Assembly: GCF_017115085.1 (NCBI RefSeq)
Contig: NZ_JABXKJ010000262.1
Coordinates: forward strand, 1 to 46,725
Reading direction: 5' to 3'
Origin: Nostoc sp. NMS7
GTDB taxonomy: Bacteria > Cyanobacteriota > Cyanobacteriia > Cyanobacteriales > Nostocaceae
Length of the DNA: 46,725 nt
Under the pieces are notes generated by a model. It saw only the letters and a program-made list of their open reading frames with translations, was not told the origin of the DNA and ran no database searches. Numbering within the stretch: the stretch's first letter is position 1; each line of letters begins with the position of its first letter. This document shows positions 19,601 to 26,951 of the stretch, piece after piece. Made by a program: the position numbers and the translations under genes.

Positions 19601-20961
19601 CCCAGCATCCGGGTAATGGTTGTGTCATCAAATAAATCGGTGCTATAAACCATTTGTCCTTTCAAACTATCCAAATCCTGCCAAAGATGGAACTCTAAAT
19701 CAAGCTTTGCGGTTTTAGTGTCGAACTCAAATACCGAAAGCGTTAACCCAGGTAACTCTAACGTTTCAATGGGAGTGTTTTGGAGGCTAAATACAACCTG
19801 AAAAAAAGGATGATAGCTCAAATCTCGCTCTGGGTGCAGTTCCTCCACCAGCTTTTCAAAAGGCAAGTCCTGATGGCTGTATGCTCCTAAAGTTACTTCT
19901 CGGACTCGATTTAATAATTCTCGAAACGTCGGGTTCCCGGAGAAATCTGTACGTAGCACCAAGCTATTGACAAAAAAACCAATTAACCCCTCTAATTCGC
20001 TACGATTGCGATTAGCAATAGGTGAACCTACTGTAATATCCTCTTGCTGCGTGTAGCGATAGAGCAAAGTCTGAAACGCTGCAAGCATTGTCATGAACAA
20101 GGTAACGCCTTCTTGATAGCTAAGTGCCTCTAGCGCTTGAGTTAAGAAGTGTGGTAGCTCTAGAAATTGTTTTGCACCCCTGTAGGTAGGAACTGCTGGT
20201 CTGAGTCGGTCGGTGGGGAGATTCAGTACTGAAATCCCGTCTAATTGCTTTTGCCAATAAGCTAACTGGGTTTGTAAGGGCGAGGTGCCGTTTGCCGCCA
20301 ATCCTTGCAGCCACTCCCGTTGCCATTCTGCGAAATCTGCATATTGAATGGGTAGTTCTGGCAGATGCGTAGAAATCAGATGTGGCTTATCCTCTGCAAA
20401 GGTTTTGTATAATATCCCCAGTTCTCTAATTAGTACTCCAATTGACCAGCCATCGGCAACAATGTGATGTAGATTTAGCAGCAGCATATATTCTGCTTCA
20501 TCTAGTTGTAGCAACTTTACTCGCAGCAATGGCCCGGTGGTGAGATTGAAAGGATGTTGAGCCTCTGCGGTTACGATTTGCTGCATTTGTATGTCGCGTT
20601 CTTGGCTCTCGAAATTGCGTAAATCTATTAGGGGAAGAGGTATGCTTAAGCTGGGTTCGTTAGCGCCGCTTTCCGCAGGAATCGCTTGCACTGGTTGCTG
20701 CTCTACGATCGCAAACGTAGTGCGTAAGGTTTCGTGGCGACGGACAATTTCGGTGAATGTCTGCTTTAAGGCGGTGAAGTTGAGAGAACCTGTCAGGCGA
20801 AGTGCTGTTGACACGTTGTAAAATGGATTTCCCGGTGCTAACTGGTCGATAAACCACAATCGCTGCTGGGCGAAAGAAGTCGGAAAAACGAAAACCTCTG
20901 CTTCTTCAGAAAATTTAAGTTCTTGATTATCTGTGAGACTACTGAGAATATATTGGCTCAT
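16672..20961 (-). CDS. NRPS-C: terminal C-A-PCP-thioesterase module
   Basis: This 1429-residue NRPS ends the assembly line. The condensation domain carries HHIVADG. The adenylation domain has YTSGSTGKPKG, and my hand-read specificity residues are D-A-F-T-I-A-A-V-W plus the A10 Lys; this resembles aromatic codes, with low confidence. The carrier motif is LGGDSLL. A type I thioesterase follows (about 1150-1429) with GGWSFGG around the Ser, VLDT for the Asp and IPGNHLTML for the His; it would release the peptide as an acid or a ring. The N-terminus has only about 25 residues before the C domain and no docking domain. Compared with NRPS-A and -B the gene carries four extra in-frame segments at 17967-18060, 19216-19281, 20278-20301 and 20656-20679, which look like small dispersed repeats. 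Whether they disturb folding is unknown. Confidence 0.93.
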   Translation of the reverse strand: MSQYILSSLTDNQELKFSEEAEVFVFPTSFAQQRLWFIDQLAPGNPFYNVSTALRLTGSLNFTALKQTFTEIVRRHETLRTTFAIVEQQPVQAIPAESGANEPSLSIPLPLIDLRNFESQERDIQMQQIVTAEAQHPFNLTTGPLLRVKLLQLDEAEYMLLLNLHHIVADGWSIGVLIRELGILYKTFAEDKPHLISTHLPELPIQYADFAEWQREWLQGLAANGTSPLQTQLAYWQKQLDGISVLNLPTDRLRPAVPTYRGAKQFLELPHFLTQALEALSYQEGVTLFMTMLAAFQTLLYRYTQQEDITVGSPIANRNRSELEGLIGFFVNSLVLRTDFSGNPTFRELLNRVREVTLGAYSHQDLPFEKLVEELHPERDLSYHPFFQVVFSLQNTPIETLELPGLTLSVFEFDTKTAKLDLEFHLWQDLDSLKGQMVYSTDLFDDTTITRMLGHFQTLLESIVGNSELRLSDLSFLTEEERQELLIDWNDTKRDYPENKCFHQLFEAQVEKTPDANALIFGDEQLSYKELNIRSNQLAHYLKKIGVENESLVGVCVERSSFAQRLVGAASRREEKTLPKASLEMIIALLGIFKAGGAYLPLDPSLPQERLNFMLEDAQVSVLLTQEKLLKHFDDFSNPIICIDKDWATITQHSQENPTNCVTSDNLAYVIYTSGSTGKPKGVLLQHRGLSNLAKAQIEVFNLQSSHRILQFASLSFDASIFEIVMALQTGATLYLANKESLLPGQSLLQLLREKAITHVTLPPAVLAVLPTESLPALQTIICAGESCTDDIVKRWWSSSRRFFNAYGPTEATVWSTVAEISSLSEKPPIGRPIANTQIYILDKYLQPLPIGITGELYICGEGLAQGYINRPELTTENFIPNPFNHQKGARLYKTGDLARYRPDGNIEFLGRIDNQVKIRGFRIELSEIETVLSQYENVQKAVVIAKENVSGDKYLLAYIVLNVEMPRQSLQRGATALDGFPGLKQVAWEPPQRAASNLASLLRKFLKEKLPEYMVPKAFVMLDSLPLTTSGKVDRWALTELDSPASRSIDKAFIAPRTPTELTLAQIWVEVLNVERVGIQDNFFDLGGDSLLTVRLLKQINKQFEYELPLSSLFLNPTIESLATSLSSETDSLPWSPLVPIQPAGSNPTFFCVHPIFGVVFPYYQLANHLGKNQPFYGLQPIGLDGKTPPLTNIEDMATHYIEALRRVQPKGPYFLGGWSFGGWVAFEMAQQLQKSGEEVALLAVLDTLAPIPGNIPSLGNGFKFMLTTVARYIWPFFLDYLYLIIAIAKNRINNLTNFNKIGWLPKNLFSNFILKEDATVKVISEKSKLRLLSELAIHPMLRVFYANSQAVLNYVPQTYPKGINLFRTKVQSSIANEDASMGWDQVIVGGTEIHHIPGNHLTMLRKPHIQVLAAQLRACIEKAQTLK
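17957..18070. repeat. Dispersed repeat inserted in frame in the NRPS-C A-domain
   Basis: AGAGATGCCA (17957-17966) and TGGCATCTCT (18061-18070) form a perfect 10-bp inverted pair around a GC-rich insert. Inside are the opposed blocks GCGTTGCGGGGGTTCCCAC and GGGGAACCCGTCCAACGC. The segment adds about 25-28 residues (including RQSLQRGATALDGFPG) between the A8/A9 region and A10, in a linker where NRPS-B has only a few residues. Confidence 0.75.
19216..19281. repeat. 66-bp in-frame repeat insertion in NRPS-C, residues 561-582
   Basis: NRPS-A and NRPS-B read VERS-FDM and ISQS-IEM at this site; NRPS-C reads VERS, then 22 extra residues (starting SFAQRLVGAASRREE), then SLEMII. The DNA contains TTCTCTACGAGAGGCTGCGC and AACGAGACGCTGCGCGAACG, the same repeat family as 240-275 and 43606-43640. 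CGA triplets at both edges may be a target duplication. The length is exactly 22 codons. Confidence 0.85.
20278..20301. repeat. Short in-frame insertion in the NRPS-C condensation domain
   Basis: NRPS-A and NRPS-B read WLQGEVL here, whereas NRPS-C reads WLQG-LAANGTSP-L: eight residues replace two, a net gain of 18 bp. The DNA (GGCGAGGTGCCGTTTGCCGC) looks like a GC-rich small repeat rather than gradual drift. Confidence 0.55.
20656..20679. repeat. Short in-frame insertion near the NRPS-C N-terminus
   Basis: NRPS-B reads QAIAPSL and NRPS-C reads QAI-PAESGANE-PSL, a net gain of seven codons (21 bp). The inserted DNA includes CGCCGCTTTCCGCAGGA; its TTCCGCAGGA end also occurs in the repeat inserted at 25531-25554. 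Confidence 0.6.
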
Positions 20962-21045
20962 AAGTAAACACCACTAAAAGTCGCGTGATTCCTGCTTCAA
21001 CGATCTCTGCCTGAATTACAGTCACGAGTGTACGGCTTGAAGAAA

Positions 21046-21239
21046 TCAAAACGGCTGATATAGCACTGAAAAATTAAAGCCATTGTCTTGCAGTGAATTA
21101 CCGCGATCGCTTGTTCCCATTAATGGTACAACGTAGTCTGCACGCAATACCAAAATGGTATTAGCTGTAGTGTTTCCACATTCGATGCCAGAGGAATACG
21201 AACTTCTACACCTCCAACTACCCCATTGTCAGCCACAAG
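21046..21239 (-). pseudogene. Relic of a TpsB (ShlB/FhaC-type) outer-membrane transporter
   Basis: Two overlapping minus-strand frames read as pieces of the C-terminal barrel of a two-partner-secretion transporter. One frame (21150-21239) reads ADNGVVGGVEVRIPLA and then LQLIPF. The other (21046-about 21150) reads LRADYVVPLMGTSDRG and then LQDNGFNFSVLYQPF followed by a stop, the typical last strand of ShlB-family proteins. The frames meet near 21150, where a stretch normally present between the strands is missing. No start or POTRA part remains. It lies just downstream of the TpsA gene on the same strand, where a tpsB gene would be expected. Family assignment is by motif recognition. Confidence 0.65.
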
Positions 21240-21267
21240 TTGATTTTGACTCTACAACCCACAAATC

Positions 21268-21366
21268 AAAACCTCACCCTCCCTTTACCAAAGGTAAATC
21301 TTTCCCTCTCCGAACCCACGGAGAGGGACAGGCGAAAGCGTAGCAGAACCAATCTTTGAGGTTTTT
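21268..21366. repeat. Foldback upstream of the NRPS operon
   Basis: AAAACCTCACCCTCC at the left and TTTGAGGTTTTT at the right form imperfect outer arms. Smaller hairpins (TTTACC/GGTAAA and CCCTCTCCG/CGGAGAGGG) lie inside, together with a patch GGCGAAAGCGTAGCAGAACC. The remainder of the 463-bp gap 20962-21424 holds the TpsB relic and presumably the promoter of NRPS-C, which I cannot place. Confidence 0.5.
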
Positions 21367-21424
21367 CAAGATTTTTGGGTAATTCCATGACTTGTGTGTA
21401 CACCGTAGATAACACAGGGGAGTG

Positions 21425-24400
21425 TCAAATTGAACAACTTCGACTTAAGATTAATTGCCCATTAGGTAATCGATATAATCCTTGTGGTTCAATTATTGGG
21501 TCGCCTTTTTTCCAAGTCCGCGATGTTGGTTCAACACCTCTCACCTCTCCAGTTGTGTAAGTTGAAACTAATCCATCTTCAGGACTATTGCGTAAAGCGC
21601 CGGAACCTGTAATGGTAAAAGAGTTTTCTTGTCGCTTAGTGCCGCGTGAAATGCAACTATTGGCAATGAGTGCATTAGTATCGATGACGTTTGGTGATAA
21701 TTGGGTGAAGCTATTTTGAATAGAACTGTTATCGGGTGCATTGATATTTGTTACACCGGAAACGCCTAATTCCGAACTTGCTGTGATATCGCTTTTATTG
21801 GTTAGTTTTGGACGCGACTCGATACCAAAGATACCTTGCGAGTTAATTTGAATGTTTCCACCAGTTCCGGTGAAGGCGTTAGCGCTGATATCGCTGTTTT
21901 CTTCGGGGATAGCAATGATAAATCTGGAGTTGATATTGATGTTACCGCCATCGCCACCTGCTTGGGCTGTGCCTGCGGTAGTGGAAATTTGGCTACCGTG
22001 ATGCATGAGTAAATAATCTTCAGCGTTAATGTTAATATTTCCACCTTGGCTGCTGGCGGTTTGAGCAGAAATTGAGGCTTGATTATCAAGAGTGAGAGTC
22101 CCTGTTTTTACCGTGATATTACCTGCATTGCCAGTACCCGCACTATTTACTGATACTTTCGCACCATCTCTAATAATAAAGCTGGCAGGGTCAATAAAGA
22201 TGCTGCCTCCTTGTCCAGTAGAGCCAGCAATAGTATTAGCGAAGATTCCACTTGCGGCTCCTTCGTTATCAATAACATCAGTTACTCGGTCTGTTGAGCC
22301 AATACTTTTGATTCCTTCGGCAGTGCGGGTTAGTCGTTGAGCAAAATTTGGGTCACTACCAGCAATGGTGATGTTATCTTTAACATTGAGTCTGATATTG
22401 CCTGCATTTCCAGCACCACGGGTATTTGTAATTACTTGTCCGCCGTTAATAGCTTCAAAAGTGTTGGCGTTTATGGTAATGTCACCACGTTTACTGTCAT
22501 TAAAAGTGCTGGCTGTGGCAACTGCACCATCTACTACTCGAAAATTACCTGTAGTAACTGTAATGTCACCAGCATCCCCTGACGCTCCTCTTTCAGTTAG
22601 GGTGATTAAACCACTGGAAAATCCCAGTAAACCACTACCTGATAACGTCACAGAATCAGCAGCATTAATGCGAAGCTCGCCTGATTTTCCCCTACCACCA
22701 GGAATATTTCCAAATTGTCTAAAAACAGCCGTGCCAAGTTGAGAACCACTTTCTAAAGCCAGAGTCCGAGTGTTGACATCAATATCACCACCTTTACCTA
22801 CACCTCCAGAACCTACACTACTGTTGATAAAGCTATTGTTTGCAAGGAAAATAGAATTTTTTGCATCTATAAAAATATTGCCTGCATTTCCTTGTCCATA
22901 AGTAGCTGTATTAATTTGAGAGTTATTTTCTAAATTCAGGTTGTCAGTTAAATTAATTGCAATATTCCCTGCATTTCCCACTCCTGAAGTTGAGGCATTA
23001 AGTTGAGCGCCATCTCGTAATGAGAAGTCACCAGAATCAATAAAAATGTTACCTCCATTTCCAACAGCCCCTGTGCCCACCAAGCTGCGAATCCCACTGG
23101 GAAAACCGTTTTTCTCCCCAGCAATATCAACAGCACCTATAACTTTCACATTCACATTCCCCGCATCCCCTCTTCCTGCTGGCTGGGTAGCAGATGCGCC
23201 ACGAGTAATGGTTAGCAGTTGAGCGCCATCAGTGAGTGACAGGGTTGCTGCATTGATGTCGATACTGCCTCCTTTACCTACGCCTCCTGCTTCCACGGTG
23301 CTAAAATTGTTACTATTTGCAAGGGAAATAGCATTTTTTGCACCCACTGTCACATTCCCTGCATTTCCCACTCCTGAAGTTGAGGCATTAAGTTGAGCGC
23401 CATCTCGTAATGAGAATGAACCAGAATCGATAAAAATGTTACCGCCATTGCCAACTCCTCCCGTGAGCAAAGTACTGCGGATACCACTGTCTGCCCCCGC
23501 AACTTCTACTTTTCCTGTGGTATTGAGGGTAATATTTCCTGCCTGACTCCTAGGTGAATCTAAACCTTGCCCACCAGTGTTAGCAATCAGTTTACCGCCA
23601 TCAGTTAGGAAGAACGAGCCACTGGAAATGTTGATATTTCCCCCATTACCTCTTGCTCCCGTTTCCACATCGGTGAAAATTGCACTGGGAAAATCGTTTT
23701 TTGTTCCAGTGATAGTTACTGCACCAGTGACATTAATATCGACACTTCCCCCATTCCCCTTTCCTGCAACTTGGTTGGTATCTGCTCCACGAATTCCACT
23801 TTGCAGTTGAGCGCCATCAGTGAGGGAAAGGGAACTACCTCTGATGTTGATACCTCCACTGTTGCCTACACCTCCCGTTTCCACATTACTGAAGATGTCA
23901 GTTGCTTGACCTGCAAGGGAAACAGCATTTTTTGCAATCACTGTCACATTCCCTGCATTTCCTTGTCCAAAAGTTGAGGCATTAAGTTTAGCGCCATCTC
24001 GTAATGAGAAAGAACCAGAATCGATAGTAATGTTACCACCATTACCTTGTGACCCCAAGCGCACAAGATTGCGAACTATGCTCCCACCAGCAACTTTGAT
24101 TTCCCCGGTAGCATTAAGCGTAATATCCCCAGCAACAGTCTCAGGTTTCCCCAAACCTTGCCCTATACCAGCAGAAAGGACACTTCCACCTAATATCTCT
24201 ACATTTCGGGCATTGACTGCAATATTACCGCCACCAGCCCCAGTTACATATACACCTGCTTTATTAGTCAGGGATACCGAAGCACGAGTCACATTAAGAG
24301 GAAATTTCAAGCTGAGATTATCCCCATTAAAAAGAAGATTGACATTTCCAGGTGCTGCTAACCCTCCTAACTCAACTCGTCCACCATTAGCAAATAACTC

Positions 24401-25090
24401 TCCACCATCTATGCTGACATTACCGCCCACTAGCAGCAAACTTTTACCATCAGGTACTCTTAAGCCAAACCGACTAACCCCCGATGAATCTATTCCTGCT
24501 GCTGCAACTGAGTTATTTTGAATCGCTGCATTTTGATTAAGCTGATTAAACCACAACGCCGAAGGCTGAATAGTCAATAATGGCGGCGCTTGCGGATTTG
24601 TCGCACTAAACAATCCTTGATTCCCAAACTGCACTCCATTGGCTGTTGTCCCGACAAAACTCCCCTGCACATCTAACCGCGCATTCTGCCCAAATAAAAT
24701 CCCATTGGGATTAATCAAAAACAAATTTGCTGCACCAGCAACTCCCAATGTCCCGAAAATATTTGACGCATTTCTACCCGTTACCCGCGTCAATATATTT
24801 TCTATCCCAATGGGATTGGCAAAATACACTCGTTGCCCATCTGGGATATTGAACTCACTGAAACTATGAAAAAGATTGCTTCCTCGTGCTGCACCACCCT
24901 CTATTTTGTCGCCCAGTGCGCCATTAATTAACACATTTTGCTTGAGTTGAGAAGCTTCTGCACCCAATGTATTATCGGGTATAATTTGTGCCTGGGCTGG
25001 TGAATAAAGCCTGAATGCAGTGGATACGAGGCATAATAAATAAATAATACTTTTAATACTGGCTTTTTCCGAGTGATGTACTTGATTCAT
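21425..25090 (-). CDS. Two-partner-secretion exoprotein (filamentous-haemagglutinin-like TpsA)
   Basis: The 1221-residue protein has a signal peptide (hydrophobic core about 14-30, likely cut after AQA at 34). A TPS/haemagglutination-activity domain follows (about 36-160), with NIPDGQRVYFANPIGIENIL and FLINPNGILFGQNARLDVQG, the NPNG motif that starts beta-helix folding. The rest (about 160-1130) is made of Gly- and Asn-rich beta-helix repeats (GNGGNI, LRDGAQLNAS, GNAGN). The C-terminus has a conserved-looking Cys pair (NSCISRG and SRSCSI). It should cross the outer membrane through a TpsB partner, but the adjacent partner is a relic, so export would need a transporter encoded elsewhere. Three internal repeats are almost identical in DNA, suggesting recent duplication or conversion. 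Confidence 0.9.
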   Translation of the reverse strand: MNQVHHSEKASIKSIIYLLCLVSTAFRLYSPAQAQIIPDNTLGAEASQLKQNVLINGALGDKIEGGAARGSNLFHSFSEFNIPDGQRVYFANPIGIENILTRVTGRNASNIFGTLGVAGAANLFLINPNGILFGQNARLDVQGSFVGTTANGVQFGNQGLFSATNPQAPPLLTIQPSALWFNQLNQNAAIQNNSVAAAGIDSSGVSRFGLRVPDGKSLLLVGGNVSIDGGELFANGGRVELGGLAAPGNVNLLFNGDNLSLKFPLNVTRASVSLTNKAGVYVTGAGGGNIAVNARNVEILGGSVLSAGIGQGLGKPETVAGDITLNATGEIKVAGGSIVRNLVRLGSQGNGGNITIDSGSFSLRDGAKLNASTFGQGNAGNVTVIAKNAVSLAGQATDIFSNVETGGVGNSGGINIRGSSLSLTDGAQLQSGIRGADTNQVAGKGNGGSVDINVTGAVTITGTKNDFPSAIFTDVETGARGNGGNINISSGSFFLTDGGKLIANTGGQGLDSPRSQAGNITLNTTGKVEVAGADSGIRSTLLTGGVGNGGNIFIDSGSFSLRDGAQLNASTSGVGNAGNVTVGAKNAISLANSNNFSTVEAGGVGKGGSIDINAATLSLTDGAQLLTITRGASATQPAGRGDAGNVNVKVIGAVDIAGEKNGFPSGIRSLVGTGAVGNGGNIFIDSGDFSLRDGAQLNASTSGVGNAGNIAINLTDNLNLENNSQINTATYGQGNAGNIFIDAKNSIFLANNSFINSSVGSGGVGKGGDIDVNTRTLALESGSQLGTAVFRQFGNIPGGRGKSGELRINAADSVTLSGSGLLGFSSGLITLTERGASGDAGDITVTTGNFRVVDGAVATASTFNDSKRGDITINANTFEAINGGQVITNTRGAGNAGNIRLNVKDNITIAGSDPNFAQRLTRTAEGIKSIGSTDRVTDVIDNEGAASGIFANTIAGSTGQGGSIFIDPASFIIRDGAKVSVNSAGTGNAGNITVKTGTLTLDNQASISAQTASSQGGNININAEDYLLMHHGSQISTTAGTAQAGGDGGNININSRFIIAIPEENSDISANAFTGTGGNIQINSQGIFGIESRPKLTNKSDITASSELGVSGVTNINAPDNSSIQNSFTQLSPNVIDTNALIANSCISRGTKRQENSFTITGSGALRNSPEDGLVSTYTTGEVRGVEPTSRTWKKGDPIIEPQGLYRLPNGQLILSRSCSI

Positions 25091-25116
25091 AAGTAATTTA
25101 CCTTGAAGAAATTAAT

Positions 25117-25228
25117 AGGACTTACGCAAAACTACACGCGGTAGGGGCAATACCCTGCGGTCAGCTAAAGCTACATGAATTGCCCCTACCTAAAAATCAG
25201 GATTTCAGCTATTGTTTGCGTAAGTCCT
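25117..25228. mobile_element. MITE-like element with AGGACTTACGCAAA ends, copy 1
   Basis: This 112-bp element has 14-bp perfect terminal inverted repeats (AGGACTTACGCAAA / TTTGCGTAAGTCCT) and a second inner pair (GGTAGGGGCAA / TTGCCCCTACC). A 111-bp relative lies at 31309-31419 with its centre in the opposite orientation. It has no coding capacity and lies upstream of the TpsA gene. Confidence 0.8.
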
Positions 25229-25444
25229 GATTAAAATCAAATCCACGATATTGCTTATGCAAATGTTTTTTATCAGTTGTGAGAAGTCCAGGTTAGATGA
25301 TCATTCAATAATACCAGCAGATAGCAGCTTAGGTAAATTGCACAAAACTGCACACTTTTGAAACTTTAAGTTTGTTCTGCTGATTTATGGTAATTTAAAC
25401 AATAAAAGTTATAGCGTTTCCTAATCTAGTCAACTTAGAGCAAT

Positions 25445-25654
25445 GGCGAATAGAATTCGCGGCTACACAAACAAAGTCCACCTCCGTGGACTAATACAAA
25501 ATCACGGATTTTTAACCCACGTTCGCCCTTGGCGTTCCGCAGGAAAGGTGGGTTTTGCCTGTGTAGACAAGCCAGTGCGTTGGGCGGCTCCGCCGACTTG
25601 TTCGCGCAGCGTCTCCCCCTGGGAGAAGCACCTGGCGCGCGGTTTATAACCGCC
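25445..25654. mobile_element. Foldback element copy 2 with two nested repeat insertions
   Basis: The first 70 bp match the element at 11211 almost exactly (GCGAATAGAATTCGC, AAAGTCCACCTCCGTGGAC). In this copy the right arm is interrupted by about 24 bp at 25531-25554 (GTTCGCCCTTGGCGTTCC...) and again by about 69 bp at 25567-25635, which contains two small palindromes (GTGCGTTGGGCGGCTCCGCC and GCGTCTCCCCCTGGGAGAAG). The element then ends CGGTTTATAACCGCC. An open frame across it is repeat, not a gene. Confidence 0.7.
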
Positions 25655-25685
25655 CTTTTAACCTTAAGTTGACACCAATGGGCTT

Positions 25686-25755
25686 AACCTCACCCCGATA
25701 AAGCTGTGCTTTATCTCCCCTCTCCTTAATAACGAGAGGGGCTGGGGGTGAGGTT
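25686..25755. repeat. Foldback upstream of the CHAT gene
   Basis: The outer arms AACCTCACCCC and GGGGGTGAGGTTT enclose hairpins (GATAAAGC/GCTTTATC and CCCCTCTC/GAGAGGGG). With the elements at 25117 and 25445 it fills most of the 706-bp divergent gap. A hypothetical promoter for the CHAT gene would lie between 25756 and 25796. Confidence 0.6.
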
Positions 25756-25796
25756 TTAATTAATTTGAATAAGAATAAGTTTATCGCATTTTCAAT

Positions 25797-26945
25797 ATGA
25801 AAACCAAAATTAAAAAGATATTACTCTCTGTGCCTCGGCGGATGCACATCTTGCTGAAGGTTGGAAATCTTGGCAAGATGCTAATTCATCTCTTTACCCA
25901 GCAACACCAAAAGCTAAATCGTCATCGATTTATCAAAGTATTATTTTTAGCAACTCTCCTAATCTGTTTATTCTTTGGACAAGTCGTATCCGCACAAACT
26001 CCAAATGCTAGTTTACTCGTTGAGCAAGGAATTAAAGACTATAATGCCGGAAATTTTCCCAATGCGGTAAAACACTGGCAAGAGGCATTAAATCAGTATA
26101 AAAATAATCCGTCAGATGCGGCGGTTGTCAATGAAAATTTGGGGCGTGTCTACCAACAACTAGGACAAAACAAAGAAGCTATTGAGTCGTTATCGGCGGC
26201 AATTCGTGACTATACTGCTGTGGAAAATTTCCGGGAAGTCGGACGAATGCAGTCAGAACTCGCCCAAGTTTACAGCAATTTGGGACAACCTCGCAAAGCG
26301 ATCGCACTTTTATGTGGTCAACTGGTAGAAAAGTCGAAAATCTCAGAAAATCAAGGGAGTCAGCAAATAGAATGCACTCCCGAAAGTGCCGAACAAATCG
26401 CCGCCAAACACAACGACAAACGCGGTAAGATTGCGGCTTTGGGAATTCTCGGTGAGGCATATCGGTTAATCGGAAATTATGACCAAGCAATTAAATATTT
26501 AGACGCCACGCAACAAGTCTCGCCAGAATATGACTTTTTGGTGTTAAATAGTTTGGGTAATGCTTACAGAAGTCGCGCTCAATTGTATGAGTTACAAGCA
26601 AATTCTGCAAACCAAGCTGGTATTTTTAGCAAAGAAAAGGAATTTATTAATAAATCGGCGGCAGATTACAACCAAGCCCGCGAATATTTTCAGAATAGTA
26701 TCAAACTTGCCCACAACCAAAAACAACCTTTAGCAGAGATGCGGGGATTATTAAATTTAATTCAGTTGGGTTCCCAGACAAATCAGACGAAAGTTATCAG
26801 CGATGAAACTTTTAATAATGCCCATCAAGATGCTTTGAAGCTTCTCGAAGATTTAGCCGATTCAGCAACAAAAGTCTATGGGGCAATTGATTTAGCATAC
26901 TTGCAGCGCCATTCTCAAGGAACTTCGCCTTTTACCTACTGTTAA
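25797..26945 (+). CDS. TPR protein, N-terminal part of a split TPR-CHAT protein
   Basis: These 382 residues start with a long basic leader and a hydrophobic segment (about 45-65, ending VVSAQ) that reads as a signal peptide; an ATG at 25878 would give a more usual leader length. TPR repeats follow (LVEQGIKDYNAGNFPNAVKH, VNENLGRVYQQLGQNKEAIE, GEAYRLIGNYDQAIKYLDAT). The frame ends at TAA 26943-26945. The next open frame starts at 26952 in the same reading frame and carries the rest of the TPR region and a CHAT domain, so this is probably the front of one broken 940-codon gene. A TCA-to-TAA change would be enough. The protein is divergent from the TpsA gene, a pairing common in cyanobacteria. 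Confidence 0.8.
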   Translation: MKTKIKKILLSVPRRMHILLKVGNLGKMLIHLFTQQHQKLNRHRFIKVLFLATLLICLFFGQVVSAQTPNASLLVEQGIKDYNAGNFPNAVKHWQEALNQYKNNPSDAAVVNENLGRVYQQLGQNKEAIESLSAAIRDYTAVENFREVGRMQSELAQVYSNLGQPRKAIALLCGQLVEKSKISENQGSQQIECTPESAEQIAAKHNDKRGKIAALGILGEAYRLIGNYDQAIKYLDATQQVSPEYDFLVLNSLGNAYRSRAQLYELQANSANQAGIFSKEKEFINKSAADYNQAREYFQNSIKLAHNQKQPLAEMRGLLNLIQLGSQTNQTKVISDETFNNAHQDALKLLEDLADSATKVYGAIDLAYLQRHSQGTSPFTYC

Positions 26946-26951
26946 ACTCAG

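Noticed and set aside
25443..25649. A plus-strand 68-codon frame near the CHAT gene
   Set aside because: It lies fully inside the foldback and its inserted small repeats.
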